Below are positions 8,634 to 18,184 of a DNA stretch of 64,000 nt, in pieces. Below the pieces are notes generated by a model. It worked only from the letters and a program-made list of their open reading frames with translations. It was not told the origin of the DNA and did not search any database. The number at the start of each line of letters is the position of its first letter. Within the stretch, counting starts at the first letter, position 1. Where the stretch lies: NCBI GenBank assembly GCA_026129135.1, contig JAHCIQ010000005.1, positions 186,001 through 250,000 of the forward strand, in the 5' to 3' direction. The DNA comes from Cyanobacteria bacterium TGS_CYA1 (GTDB lineage: Bacteria; Cyanobacteriota; Vampirovibrionia; Obscuribacterales; Obscuribacteraceae). A program made the translations under genes and the position numbers.

Positions 8634-9723
8634 ATTTAAAAACTGAATCTAGAAATTTGATGCTTGCATCTCTTGCTTTGAGCCAGTCATCAGCAGCAAA
8701 GCCGTGACCGGCACCTTCGAGGACAAGAAGCTCGGTGCGGATGTTGTGGTCTTGCAATGCCTTATGCATCTTTTGTGAGTGACGAATAGAGACGACATCG
8801 TCTTTTGTTCCATGCACAAATAATGTTGGCACGGCCGAAGTTGCATAAGTTATTGGTGCTGCATCGACATAGCCAGTTGCTGCGTCTTTTGCCAGCATTT
8901 CATCGACCATGCCGCTTCTGCCTTTGACAAAGTCGCAAGGTCCATAAAAACTTACGACCGCCATTGGTCGAGCGATGCTCACTGGATAGTGCGGAGCTTT
9001 GAATTTAGAATTGTTACTATAGCCCAGAAGCATTGCTAGATGCGCACCAGCAGAGCCTCCCATCACGGCGATTTTAGCTTTGTCTATTTTCCATTCGTCA
9101 GACTTCGATGCAAGAAACGCCATTGCATCTTTCACATCTAGAAAGTTGGCGGGAAACTCACCACCTGCGTGGACCAATCTGTAATTGATATTGAATACGA
9201 CAAATCCGTGAGCGGCAAGAGCCTTAGGCATGTCGCTCGATTGCAGCTTGTCGCCGCCAGACCAGCCACCGCCATGGATATAGAGCACTGCTGGTCGAAG
9301 TTTTTTCGCTTCGTTTTTAGGAAGATAGACATCACCAACACGCACCGCATCTGGTGGCTTGACGTATGGGATATTCGAGGTGACGTTATACAAACCCAGA
9401 TCTCCTTGAGTTGGTCTCGAAGGCAAGTGTGCCGCGGGATGGAGCAGTTTCAATTGGTCGCTAGTTAAGATTGGGCGAATCTTCATGAAGAATTCTCTTC
9501 TGAGCGGCTGCAAGGGCATACCCATATTTAGTCTAGCGACGCAACTGTCATAGATTTTGTTGACTTGCTCCAACTGACTGGGAGTCATGCCGGGTAAAGC
9601 GGCGACAGATTTATAGTCGGGGGAGTTTCTTTGAATTGTAGTAGGCGATTGAGCGAAAGCAGAAAGGCTCTGCGCAAGAAGAATCGCAAGGATTATAGAT
9701 ATTTTTTTGCCTGACAAATTCAA
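8620..9723 (-). CDS. Exported alpha/beta hydrolase (BD-FAE/esterase type)
   Basis: Secreted or periplasmic esterase/lipase-like enzyme of 367 residues. A signal peptide spans about residues 1-25 (A-Q-S-L-S-A-F-A-Q). After a helical N-terminal extension comes the hydrolase fold, with the oxyanion motif H150-G-G-G-W, nucleophile Ser224 in G-G-S-A-G-A-H, acid Asp308/309 in T-K-D-D-V and His340 in G-A-G-H-G-F. This set fits the BD-FAE/carbohydrate-esterase and aryl-esterase group. The role is hydrolysis of an ester outside the cytoplasm; the substrate is unknown. Its 3' end overlaps the convergent TonB-C-like gene. Confidence 0.88.
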   Translation of the reverse strand: MNLSGKKISIILAILLAQSLSAFAQSPTTIQRNSPDYKSVAALPGMTPSQLEQVNKIYDSCVARLNMGMPLQPLRREFFMKIRPILTSDQLKLLHPAAHLPSRPTQGDLGLYNVTSNIPYVKPPDAVRVGDVYLPKNEAKKLRPAVLYIHGGGWSGGDKLQSSDMPKALAAHGFVVFNINYRLVHAGGEFPANFLDVKDAMAFLASKSDEWKIDKAKIAVMGGSAGAHLAMLLGYSNNSKFKAPHYPVSIARPMAVVSFYGPCDFVKGRSGMVDEMLAKDAATGYVDAAPITYATSAVPTLFVHGTKDDVVSIRHSQKMHKALQDHNIRTELLVLEGAGHGFAADDWLKARDASIKFLDSVFKFKAE

Positions 9724-9846
9724 TGTATTAAATCATGAAGAGGAACGACTACCAAATATACCAGCTTCGTAAACTCTAGGCAGTTAATCTAAACCTTCGC
9801 CAAGCGGGTATAACCCAAATGGACACGTATTTATGAGGTTTACGGT

Positions 9847-10314
9847 ATGGGTCACGAAGGCGACGGAGCAGATTCTGGCAAAGGCGGCAGCCAGCCCAAT
9901 GGGAGTTTTATCGAAGATTTAAGCCTCACAAGTCTCGTGCCGAACGATCAGACAACTCAACTGGCGAGCCTTGAGTCAAACAAACCAGGTGGCGCCAGTA
10001 CTGTGCCCGAAAAATTCTTCCTCACTCACGAGGAATATTTCCAAAAGGTCACCAAAATCGGCTTCGAAGAAAATTTAGGTTCTGCCCAACGAATCAGAGA
10101 AACAGATCCCGAAAAAATAGCAAACGCCATTCAGCCAGGCGATATCATAAAAATAGACAATAACGACAAGTCGCTCTATTACCGCGTCTCACAAGATGCC
10201 GCAGGCAATAAATGGGTAACAGGAGATGGAAAAAACTTTGACCCACTAGGCACTGTTTTGCGTGATAATCAGGGTGCTCGCATTATGAGGTCTCCACGCA
10301 AATTAAGCGTGTAG
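9847..10314 (+). CDS. Small hypothetical protein
   Basis: A 155-residue protein not recognised. The first 45 residues are Gly/Ser/Asn-rich and look disordered; the rest is a compact domain with E-E-Y-F-Q-K-V, a P-G-D-I-I-K-I-D turn (about 101-108) and strands Y-Y-R-V and K-W-V-T. No signal peptide or membrane segment is seen. It has a good ribosome-binding site (GAGG, eight bases before the ATG). Its stop is four bases before the start of the exported SARA-like protein, so the two are probably co-transcribed. Confidence 0.65.
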   Translation: MGHEGDGADSGKGGSQPNGSFIEDLSLTSLVPNDQTTQLASLESNKPGGASTVPEKFFLTHEEYFQKVTKIGFEENLGSAQRIRETDPEKIANAIQPGDIIKIDNNDKSLYYRVSQDAAGNKWVTGDGKNFDPLGTVLRDNQGARIMRSPRKLSV

Positions 10315-10318
10315 AGTA

Positions 10319-11782
10319 ATGCACAAATTTTTCATTGTCCCCATCATAATGCTTAGCCTGGCAATACTGCCATGCAGCGCTGAAGCGGTTAAACAAGAAA
10401 TTATTCCCAACGAATTGTCGGTGCAGATTTATTCGCACAAGCTTCCAGGCGAGAGCGCGCAAGAAGCATGGACTTTCGTTAGTGAGGGACTTTCAAGCGC
10501 CGGTCAATCTGAAATGATGATGACAATAGTCAAGAAAGAAGGTGAGAAAGAGGCTGATGCAGCGCACGATCCCATCATGTTTTTCAAAACTGTACATGGA
10601 CTTGCAAAACAAAACAAACTGGTGGAAGCAGGAGATCGAACCGAGCTAAGTCCAGGCGAGAAAGGCTTTGTCGCCCCTCAATTCATTGGCACCATTTATT
10701 TAACACCTCAGCCACTTGCGAGCGTCCAAATACCCGACGATGCCATAGTCGCAATGCCTGTCACCCGCGAAGAATTAGCTGCCTTCGACATTGGCGGAGC
10801 TTCGCGTGTAAGCGCGCGATTGTCGCGTCAGGATAAGTTTTATCCTTATCCGACCTGGTGCGACCGCACGAGAAAGAGCGTGTTCACCCAAGACGAAATC
10901 AAAACAATGAAAGCAGAGCCCATAAACGAGGCACCGACAGCCGCTTTATACAAGGCGGGAATCATCGCAGAAAACAATCGTTTGAGCCTGGCAGTGCCAC
11001 CAGACGCCTCTGAAAGCTTCGTCAAAATATTGAAAGACTTGCCAAAAGACGCGCCGCTCAAACTAAATCTTGGTGTAGATTCACGCGCCAACGCGTTTCT
11101 AGTCTGGTCACCCGGACAGGCACTGGCGGTGGCACCACCTAAAAGCGATGGTTCGGTTTTGTCCGGATCGTATATCGAGCTTTTGCCCGGAGTAAAAGAG
11201 ACTGAATTAGGCAGTTTCGGCGACGGCTACGTAGCCATGCTCACAAACGACGACTGGGAAAAATTGAAATTGGCTGTTGCTGGCAAAAAAGACTTAAAAA
11301 TCAATGCCACAGCTAGTGGTGAGTTCAAAGAACTGGAAATTACATTTCCAGTTGAAGCCTATCGCAATCCCACAGATGGAACATTCATTCGCCCAACCCA
11401 GGGTTGGAAATTATACACGCCTGATGGCAAAGAAAGACCAGTAAGTGCGCCCGATTCCAAAGGCGACCGAATCGTTTTGCTTACAGATCAAAACCTGATT
11501 GCCTCATATATTCAAGCAACGGACCTCATATCCTTCATCTCCGAAATAGACAAAACAGTAAAAGACTATTTTGCCCAGACACCTCAATCCAACAAATACG
11601 AGATTGTGGTTCAATGCGACTTATCACCTGACAATAAAGCGGATTTTCAAATAGCAGCCAAGCCAAGCAAACTTGCCGCAAATATCCTGCAGGATCTTTA
11701 TCTGAAACTCAAGACTATCAAGGTTCCGACAAGCAAAGGCTCTTTCAGCTTTCAATCGGTCCGAGAACTAAAATCAAAATGA
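10319..11782 (+). CDS. Exported protein with a SARA C-terminal-like (DUF3480-like) region
   Basis: Protein of 487 residues with a signal peptide (about 1-22, ending C-S-A-E-A). Residues 45-200 resemble the order of motifs in the C-terminal domain of the animal endosomal proteins SARA/endofin (DUF3480): A-W-T-F-V-S-E-G-L-S-S-A-G-Q-S-E, then F-F-K-T-V-H-G-L-A, I-Y-L-T-P, and F-Y-P-Y-P-T-W-C-D-R-T-R-K. This match comes from recalled motifs, not a search. The second half (about 210-487) is strand-rich and unassigned. The protein would act in the periplasm or outside. It directly precedes the kinase genes by 40 bases and may belong to that transcription unit. Confidence 0.6.
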   Translation: MHKFFIVPIIMLSLAILPCSAEAVKQEIIPNELSVQIYSHKLPGESAQEAWTFVSEGLSSAGQSEMMMTIVKKEGEKEADAAHDPIMFFKTVHGLAKQNKLVEAGDRTELSPGEKGFVAPQFIGTIYLTPQPLASVQIPDDAIVAMPVTREELAAFDIGGASRVSARLSRQDKFYPYPTWCDRTRKSVFTQDEIKTMKAEPINEAPTAALYKAGIIAENNRLSLAVPPDASESFVKILKDLPKDAPLKLNLGVDSRANAFLVWSPGQALAVAPPKSDGSVLSGSYIELLPGVKETELGSFGDGYVAMLTNDDWEKLKLAVAGKKDLKINATASGEFKELEITFPVEAYRNPTDGTFIRPTQGWKLYTPDGKERPVSAPDSKGDRIVLLTDQNLIASYIQATDLISFISEIDKTVKDYFAQTPQSNKYEIVVQCDLSPDNKADFQIAAKPSKLAANILQDLYLKLKTIKVPTSKGSFSFQSVRELKSK

Positions 11783-11821
11783 TATTATTAAGGCTATTGA
11801 ACGTGAGAACGAACAAAGCCT

Positions 11822-13918
11822 GTGAAGAACTCTGACATAACCCCTGGCACACTGATTGCTGATCGCTATCAAGTTGTATCGGTCATGGGCAAAGGCGGGA
11901 TGGGGACCATCCTTGAGGCTCGCGACACACTCTTGAATTTGGACGTTGCCATGAAAGTAATGGCAATTGACCATACAGGTCTAAATGCGGCACGATTGCA
12001 GCGCGAAGCCATTGCTTGCGGCAATCTGAAACATTCCGGAATCGCACGCATTTACGAGTTTGGACAAACACCAGATGGGTCACCATATATGGTGATGGAA
12101 CTTTTAGTTGGTTTAAACCTTGCACAATACCTCGAAGAATATGACAGTTTGCCATTTCAATCAGCTCTTCCCATCTTTCGACAAATCGCCGCGGCTTTGG
12201 AATTTGCGCATAAAAACGGAGTCGTGCACAGAGATTTAAAACCTTCCAACATCATGCTGGTCGAGCAAATGAGCGGCGAATTCCAGGTCAAGCTGCTGGA
12301 TTTTGGCGTAGCGCAGACCGAGCAACAAAGTAAAACCCTTACAGCTACTGGAGTAATGATCGGCAGTCCGCTATATGCAAGTCCTGAACAGTCGCAATCA
12401 GATGACCTCGACCATCGCACAGACATCTACAGTTTTGGATGTTTGATGTACGAGTGCCTTTCTGGAAAACCTCCATTCATCGGGAATTCGCCAGTCGAAA
12501 CAATAACGCTTCACAAGAAAGCCAAGCCCGCGTTGCTGTCGAGCGTGCTGCCACCAAAAACCATTCCTGTCGCTTTAGCAGAACTCGTCGACAAATGTCT
12601 TCAAAAAGAACGAGATAGACGTCCTCAAAGCATGCAAGAAATTGCAGACATTTTGTCTTCGCTCGAAAATTCAAACACAGAAGACCTCGCGCTCAACACG
12701 ACTGTTGTTCACTCAAAGCGAAAATGGGTGCTCATTACGCTGGCGGGTTGTTTTATCACTTCGGTTTGCTGGCTAATTTACTCACATCAAACAATCAAGC
12801 CCGCAGTTGTAAAAGTAATCAAGCAAAATAAAATTCACAAATCGCCTTCAACAAATTGGGAAGCATTAAGAAACTATCGCCAAGGTGTAAACACAGAAAC
12901 CTTTCGAATTATCGATAGGGACGGTTTTAAAATGGCTGAAAACACCACCGAAGATATTACTGTTGAAGAGTTAAAAGCTTTAACCAACGAAAAACTTCAG
13001 GGAGTAAGACTAATTGGATTCTCCTCAACCAACGGCATCACAAAATATTTAAAGGTCAAAGACATTCAAGCATTGGAACTCGACAACAGCGCAATCGACA
13101 ACAGCTGTCTAAGAGAATTAATTGCAATGAGCAATCTAAGAACTCTGATGATTGACTCGCCTTCGATAAACGATGCGGGGATTCCCTTAATCAACGAGTT
13201 TAAATTACTCGAATCGCTAAGATTGAATTGCCCAGAGATTTCAGATACTGGAATTTCCAAACTCAACTTGCCTAGCTTAAAGAGAATCTCCATCCTGTCT
13301 TCGAATATAACTGGCTCAGGTCTCAATTCGCTCAAGCAATCGCCGATAAATCATATAAGCCTCTCATGCAGCGGCTTGAGGCCTGATATTGGGCTTACAT
13401 TGAGTAAATTTCCAAAGTTGAAACATCTCGAATTTTCAGATGTCAATCTTTCAAATGAAAGCATGCGAGCTATTTCTAAGCTAGAACCCATGTCATTAAA
13501 ACTGAAAGGTACACATTTGAGCGCAGAAGACTTCGAGACCATAAGTGAAACATTTTCTCTTTCTCAACTAGATTTCAATGAAACTCCAGTTTCAGAAGCC
13601 AACCTGGCAAAATTATCCAAGTTGAAAAAACTATACTCTTTGGATTTATCAGGTTCACGAGAAATATCAAATGAGTTGATAAACATCATCTGCTCTCTCA
13701 AACTGAGTCGTCTTAACCTCAGTCATACACTGATTTCTGACGAGCAGTTACGACAATTGATAAAGCTTAAGAGTTTGGAGAATTTAATAATTAAGGACTG
13801 CGAAAGACTATCTTTTGAATCTGTTGCAGATTTTGTTCGAGACTTTAAAAATATAAATCAAAAGCCCGTTGCGGTTAAGTCATCGGATCTCCTTGAAAGC
13901 GCAACCTCGAAAATATGA
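11822..13918 (+). CDS. Ser/Thr protein kinase with transmembrane segment and leucine-rich repeats
   Basis: Receptor-like kinase of 698 residues. The N-terminal Hanks-type kinase domain has every key residue: glycine loop G23-x-G25-x2-G28, Lys45 in V-A-M-K, H136-R-D-L-K-P-S-N, D160-F-G and S-P-E-Q (187-190). A single membrane helix follows at about 302-320. The C-terminal half (about 385-690) is a run of leucine-rich repeats of the L-x-x-L-x-L type, predicted outside the membrane. The start is GTG at 11822. The next gene encodes a paralogue of the same architecture. It likely senses an extracellular or periplasmic ligand through the repeats and phosphorylates cytoplasmic targets. Confidence 0.9.
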   Translation: MKNSDITPGTLIADRYQVVSVMGKGGMGTILEARDTLLNLDVAMKVMAIDHTGLNAARLQREAIACGNLKHSGIARIYEFGQTPDGSPYMVMELLVGLNLAQYLEEYDSLPFQSALPIFRQIAAALEFAHKNGVVHRDLKPSNIMLVEQMSGEFQVKLLDFGVAQTEQQSKTLTATGVMIGSPLYASPEQSQSDDLDHRTDIYSFGCLMYECLSGKPPFIGNSPVETITLHKKAKPALLSSVLPPKTIPVALAELVDKCLQKERDRRPQSMQEIADILSSLENSNTEDLALNTTVVHSKRKWVLITLAGCFITSVCWLIYSHQTIKPAVVKVIKQNKIHKSPSTNWEALRNYRQGVNTETFRIIDRDGFKMAENTTEDITVEELKALTNEKLQGVRLIGFSSTNGITKYLKVKDIQALELDNSAIDNSCLRELIAMSNLRTLMIDSPSINDAGIPLINEFKLLESLRLNCPEISDTGISKLNLPSLKRISILSSNITGSGLNSLKQSPINHISLSCSGLRPDIGLTLSKFPKLKHLEFSDVNLSNESMRAISKLEPMSLKLKGTHLSAEDFETISETFSLSQLDFNETPVSEANLAKLSKLKKLYSLDLSGSREISNELINIICSLKLSRLNLSHTLISDEQLRQLIKLKSLENLIIKDCERLSFESVADFVRDFKNINQKPVAVKSSDLLESATSKI

Positions 13919-13934
13919 AGAAGCTACTAGAGAA

Positions 13935-15995
13935 ATGAAATCCAGAGTAAGTGCCTTTTTTAACAATAATAATCGATTTCGCTATATCGGCGAAATCGGT
14001 AGTGGCGGCGCTGGCGAAGTTATAAAAGCAGAAGACTTATCTCTCAACAAAATTGTAGCAATCAAAATACTTTCCAGTCACTACAGCGAAAAAGCGGGGA
14101 TGAGACTGCAAAAGGAAGCAACTGCAGCTGGAAGTTTGAGTCATCCCAATATCACCAAAATAATGGACTTCGCGCTAACGCCGGATGGCACACCATATCT
14201 GGTGATGGAATACATAGAGGGCATTACACTCGCAGCGGAACTCGAACAAACTAACAGGCTAGAACCCGAAGATGCAATACCGATTTTCATCCAACTGGCG
14301 CAAGCTCTTATTTACGCTCATCAGCGTGGGATAACCCACCGAGATTTGAAACCGTCTAATGTGATATTAACGCGCGATGAAAAAGACGACATGCTGGTTA
14401 AGCTTCTCGACTTCGGACTTGCAAAAAAACAAACTGACTCACAGTATTTCACCACCACAGGAGCCATTGCCGGAAGTCCGCTATATATGAGCCCAGAGCA
14501 GGCAGAAGGCAAAAAAATCGAGCCTAGCTCGGATATTTATAGCTTTGGCTGTTTGATGTTCGAAACACTAGCAGGACAGCCTCCATACCGCGGAGAAACG
14601 GTTCTGCAAACGCTGTCTATGCATAAATCGCGCGATATCAAAATACCTTATCTTGATACCATACTCACTGACACGCCGGTCAATCACGAATTAGCCCGTC
14701 TTGTATTTTCGTGCATGCAAAAAGAAAAAGAAGACAGACCAGATGCGCAGCAAGTATTCAACGTTTTGAATAAAATTGCCTCAGGAGAAATCGAGCACAA
14801 ACCAGAAGATTTAGTAATTCCAACTAAAAAACCCGCACATCTAAAAACTTTTGTGTTGGTCATGCTCATTCTACTGCCAACGCTTCTTGTAATTTTCGAA
14901 TTTGCCAGAAAACCGGAAAAGACTGCATCACCACAAACGGCTCCAGAAGCTAATTTAAAAGAGGAAGAGACGCCTTCAGTTGCACTGAAAAAGTTCAGAA
15001 CATTAGAAGTTACCCCTTTGACCATACAAGCAAATCCAGATGCAAAAATCACTGACGCTGATTTTTCAAGATTCGAGGGCAAAAAAATTGACGTTCTGAG
15101 ACTTAGTTTGATCGGAATTTCAGGCACCGGGTTTAAATATCTAAAAAATTCAAATCTCACCCATCTGGTTATAAGCGAAGTTCCGCTGACTGAAGAAGGC
15201 ATGCGCTATTTGAGCCAGATAAAAACACTGAAAGATCTCGAACTAGCCTCTGACGATATTAGCTCAGATGCGCTTGAATATTTAAAATACCTAACCAATC
15301 TCGAAACGCTACATTTAAATTGCTCAAAAATCAGCGAAAAGAATATAGGTTCACTGGCGACTTTACCAAAAGTCGCTAACCTAGAAATAATAAGCGGAGA
15401 GATTTCATCTAAAGCATTCGTAAATTTATGCTCAATGAAATCACTGCACATCCTGGGCTTATTAAGTTGCCCTATTGATTTTGACGGAACCGCTTTTAAG
15501 GTAAGTCCGAATTTAGGGCAGCTAGACTTAAATCAATCCATCGGAGTCAATGACAAGGTTTTGCAAGCATTTGGCAAATCGAGCATAACAATTTTGGCTC
15601 TAGAAAATCAGACCATTAGTGCAAATGAATTTCGCGCCATTGCAAAAATACCAAAATTACAGCATTTGAATTTATCGTGCACCACCTTTAATCCCACAGA
15701 CCTCGCTATTCTTGCATCAGCTCCTAATTTCTACTCACTAAAACTTAATCGCCTCAAAGAAACCCCGGATAGTTTGTTCGACGCCATTAAAAAACTCAAT
15801 CTTTCAATCTTGCAACTCGACGAAACTCCAATAACCGAAAAGCAGTTGTTTTCGCTCTTAAAAATGAAGAGTCTGCAAGAAATCCATCTTGAAAGCTGCG
15901 TAAAGGTTTCGAACGAGGCTTGCAGCGATTTCCAGAAGTCTTTCAAATCGATATGGAAACACGATTGCAGAATAGTGCTCAAGGAGGAATTGTAA
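13935..15995 (+). CDS. Ser/Thr protein kinase with transmembrane segment and leucine-rich repeats (paralogue)
   Basis: Second kinase-TM-LRR receptor, 686 residues from the ATG at 13935, which has an AGAG-type ribosome-binding site. A TTG at 13869 would overlap the previous gene by 50 bases and seems less likely. Kinase features: G22-x-G24-G-A-G, Lys44 in V-A-I-K, H135-R-D-L-K-P-S-N, D159-F-G and S-P-E-Q. The membrane helix is at about 304-323, and leucine-rich repeats cover about 370-680. It is clearly a tandem duplicate of the upstream kinase, with well-kept kinase motifs and more diverged repeats, suggesting different ligands with a shared output. Confidence 0.9.
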   Translation: MKSRVSAFFNNNNRFRYIGEIGSGGAGEVIKAEDLSLNKIVAIKILSSHYSEKAGMRLQKEATAAGSLSHPNITKIMDFALTPDGTPYLVMEYIEGITLAAELEQTNRLEPEDAIPIFIQLAQALIYAHQRGITHRDLKPSNVILTRDEKDDMLVKLLDFGLAKKQTDSQYFTTTGAIAGSPLYMSPEQAEGKKIEPSSDIYSFGCLMFETLAGQPPYRGETVLQTLSMHKSRDIKIPYLDTILTDTPVNHELARLVFSCMQKEKEDRPDAQQVFNVLNKIASGEIEHKPEDLVIPTKKPAHLKTFVLVMLILLPTLLVIFEFARKPEKTASPQTAPEANLKEEETPSVALKKFRTLEVTPLTIQANPDAKITDADFSRFEGKKIDVLRLSLIGISGTGFKYLKNSNLTHLVISEVPLTEEGMRYLSQIKTLKDLELASDDISSDALEYLKYLTNLETLHLNCSKISEKNIGSLATLPKVANLEIISGEISSKAFVNLCSMKSLHILGLLSCPIDFDGTAFKVSPNLGQLDLNQSIGVNDKVLQAFGKSSITILALENQTISANEFRAIAKIPKLQHLNLSCTTFNPTDLAILASAPNFYSLKLNRLKETPDSLFDAIKKLNLSILQLDETPITEKQLFSLLKMKSLQEIHLESCVKVSNEACSDFQKSFKSIWKHDCRIVLKEEL

Positions 15996-16001
15996 GTCAC
16001 T

Positions 16002-16868
16002 TTGAATGGACTGAAGATTCAATCACATTTTTCACAGCCAGCAATTATAGAGTTTGCGGCACTCTGCGTTGCGGGCTGGGTGACGGGCAACGAAATCAAG
16101 TCGCCTTCTTTTAGTTACACTGTTGAAACAACTGACGATTGGCACCATCTCTCGATTGACCAATCATCAAAGAAAGCTTTTACAGACTTGATGGACGAAC
16201 TATTAATGGTCCTCATGGGTCTTTCGATGCTGGGTTCAAACATCGAAATTGAAGGACATTGGTCTAACGAAACAAGAATGAGACACGCATGGAATTGGAC
16301 GCGCTCTCATTCTAATTCAACTCCCCCACTCTCTCAAAGCTTCAGAATTCATCCGCTTTCAAACTTGACCTTAGACGATTTAATCGCTATTCATGAGCTT
16401 TTTGAGACATCGGATGATTTTGCAAGCCTCTTTCCGTTTTGCAATTTATACGATTCATCTCATGGCTCACTACGCCATTTCAAAGGCAACGAGTGCTACA
16501 TCAAATTCGAACAAAATAAAGCACCTATCGCTCATAAAATCGATTCTCCCAATCCAGCTGATTTTCGTTTTGACCAATGGTTGAGCGCTTTTGAAAATCG
16601 AACAGCTCCAAAAGCACCAAAGTTCAACGCAAAATCGAAGGGCTATTACAAATCTGCAAACGACCGCTGGAAAATCGCCAAAATGCTTGGAGAAATACCT
16701 GGCGAGCACAAAAGCAGGGTCTTCGCCTTTGTGGACGATGTCATCAACACTGTAAATGAATACCACGATACCTGCGGTGTTCAAGGTCCATTGCCTGAAC
16801 GTTTTGAAATTGTTTTCGACCACATGAAGCTCGTAGCGAATCCAGAACTGGTCTTCAAAATCGAATAG
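16002..16868 (+). CDS. Hypothetical protein downstream of the kinases
   Basis: A 288-residue protein I do not recognise. The start is probably the TTG at 16002, as the frame is closed by a stop at 15993; an AAGGAGG lies 14 bases upstream, within the end of the kinase gene. There is no signal peptide and no strong membrane segment. The composition is mixed alpha/beta with aromatic-rich stretches (H-A-W-N-W-T-R, F-R-F-D-Q-W-L). It is six bases behind the second kinase gene and probably in the same operon, so it may be a substrate or partner of the kinases. That link is only positional. Confidence 0.6.
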   Translation: MNGLKIQSHFSQPAIIEFAALCVAGWVTGNEIKSPSFSYTVETTDDWHHLSIDQSSKKAFTDLMDELLMVLMGLSMLGSNIEIEGHWSNETRMRHAWNWTRSHSNSTPPLSQSFRIHPLSNLTLDDLIAIHELFETSDDFASLFPFCNLYDSSHGSLRHFKGNECYIKFEQNKAPIAHKIDSPNPADFRFDQWLSAFENRTAPKAPKFNAKSKGYYKSANDRWKIAKMLGEIPGEHKSRVFAFVDDVINTVNEYHDTCGVQGPLPERFEIVFDHMKLVANPELVFKIE

Positions 16869-16964
16869 CTGTGCCTTAACCGTCTCTTAACAGCCGACCT
16901 TCCTAATACCCTTTTTGTCAGAGTCGACAACTTGTGACAGCAACTAAAAGTAAGAGGTAAATTT

Positions 16965-18125
16965 ATGCGTAAGCACAGCAGAAACGGATTGGCAGGGATT
17001 CTTGGCATTTGCGCACTGAGTATTTGCCAGACGCCTTTTCTGGACTCACCCGCCTACGCAGAAGACAAAGCCGAATATCTCTTCGGATTTATTGATAAGA
17101 CAGGCAAAATAGTTGTTGCACCCGAATATGAAGACGCCAGACCCTTTTCAGAAGGCCTGGCAATGGTTCAGAAAAAAGTAGATGGCAATTATCGCTATGG
17201 CTTTATCGACCACGAGGGAAAGACAGGCATAGAGTTCAAGTATGCAGAAGCCGGACCGTTTAGCGAAGGTCTAGCACCAGTCAAAGTCCCCGACAGCGGA
17301 TCTCTTGTGGACGAGTTAGGCGGATCTGCCGCCGGTAAATGGGGCTTTATAGATAAAACTGGTAAATTCGTAATCGCGCCCAAGTTTCAAGAAGCTCGCT
17401 CTTTTTCAGACGGATTGGCTGCAGTAGCAGAAGAAAACCGATACGGCTATGTGGACAAAACAGGCAACTTTGTTATAAAGCCCAAATTCGATCTGGCTTG
17501 CCCTTTTGTAAATGGCAGAGCTGCAATCATGACAAACGATGGTACTGGAATGTTATCAATCCAAAGTAGAGGCGACATCTACAGAGTGTCAGGCGGAAAA
17601 TGGACCTATATCAACAAAAGCGGTGAAGTCGAATTCGGCCCCTTCGAGGCTTGTGGTGTTTTCAATGATGGCATGTCGCCTGTCGCCCTGGGGCCAAATC
17701 AGGGCAAGTTTCTTCCCAACAAGTGGGGATTCGTCGACACCAAAGGTAAATTTGTAATCAAGCCGAATTTCAATAACGTCCACGCCCTTTCAGAGGGCAA
17801 AGCCGCAGTGCAAACTGGAACATGGAAAAATATGGGGATTGGAATCAAAAGCTGGATTCCAGGCAAATGGGGATATGTAAATTCCAAGGGCAAACAGATT
17901 ATAGAATCGAAATTCGACGGTGCCGACCCGTTTTCAGACGGCATGGCTTCGGTGATGATTGACCACAAATGGGGTTATATCGATACTGCAGGTAACATGG
18001 TAATCCAACCACAGTACAAAGCAAGTTGGGGATTTAGCGAAAATTTAGCTCCCGTACAAGTTTGCGTAGAACCAAAGAGCGAGGGAAAAACAGAATCCGC
18101 ATCTGAAGCTGAAGATTCGGATTAA
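16965..18125 (+). CDS. Exported WG-repeat protein
   Basis: Protein of 386 residues with an N-terminal signal peptide (about 1-30, ending S-P-A-Y-A). The rest consists of about eight WG/KWG repeats of roughly 40 residues with the pattern G-F-I-D-K-T-G-K, then P-x-F-x-x-A-x-x-F-S-x-G-L-A-x-V. WG repeats form a beta-propeller-like scaffold, usually exported and of binding rather than catalytic function. The ribosome-binding site is good (AAGAGGT). The gene stands alone between the kinase cluster and a TPR gene. The ligand is unknown. Confidence 0.88.
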   Translation: MRKHSRNGLAGILGICALSICQTPFLDSPAYAEDKAEYLFGFIDKTGKIVVAPEYEDARPFSEGLAMVQKKVDGNYRYGFIDHEGKTGIEFKYAEAGPFSEGLAPVKVPDSGSLVDELGGSAAGKWGFIDKTGKFVIAPKFQEARSFSDGLAAVAEENRYGYVDKTGNFVIKPKFDLACPFVNGRAAIMTNDGTGMLSIQSRGDIYRVSGGKWTYINKSGEVEFGPFEACGVFNDGMSPVALGPNQGKFLPNKWGFVDTKGKFVIKPNFNNVHALSEGKAAVQTGTWKNMGIGIKSWIPGKWGYVNSKGKQIIESKFDGADPFSDGMASVMIDHKWGYIDTAGNMVIQPQYKASWGFSENLAPVQVCVEPKSEGKTESASEAEDSD

Positions 18126-18184
18126 TGGGGTTTTTAAGATAAAATGCTCTTGGTCTTGCAGGACTCGAAAGCTGGAAAAAGGAC

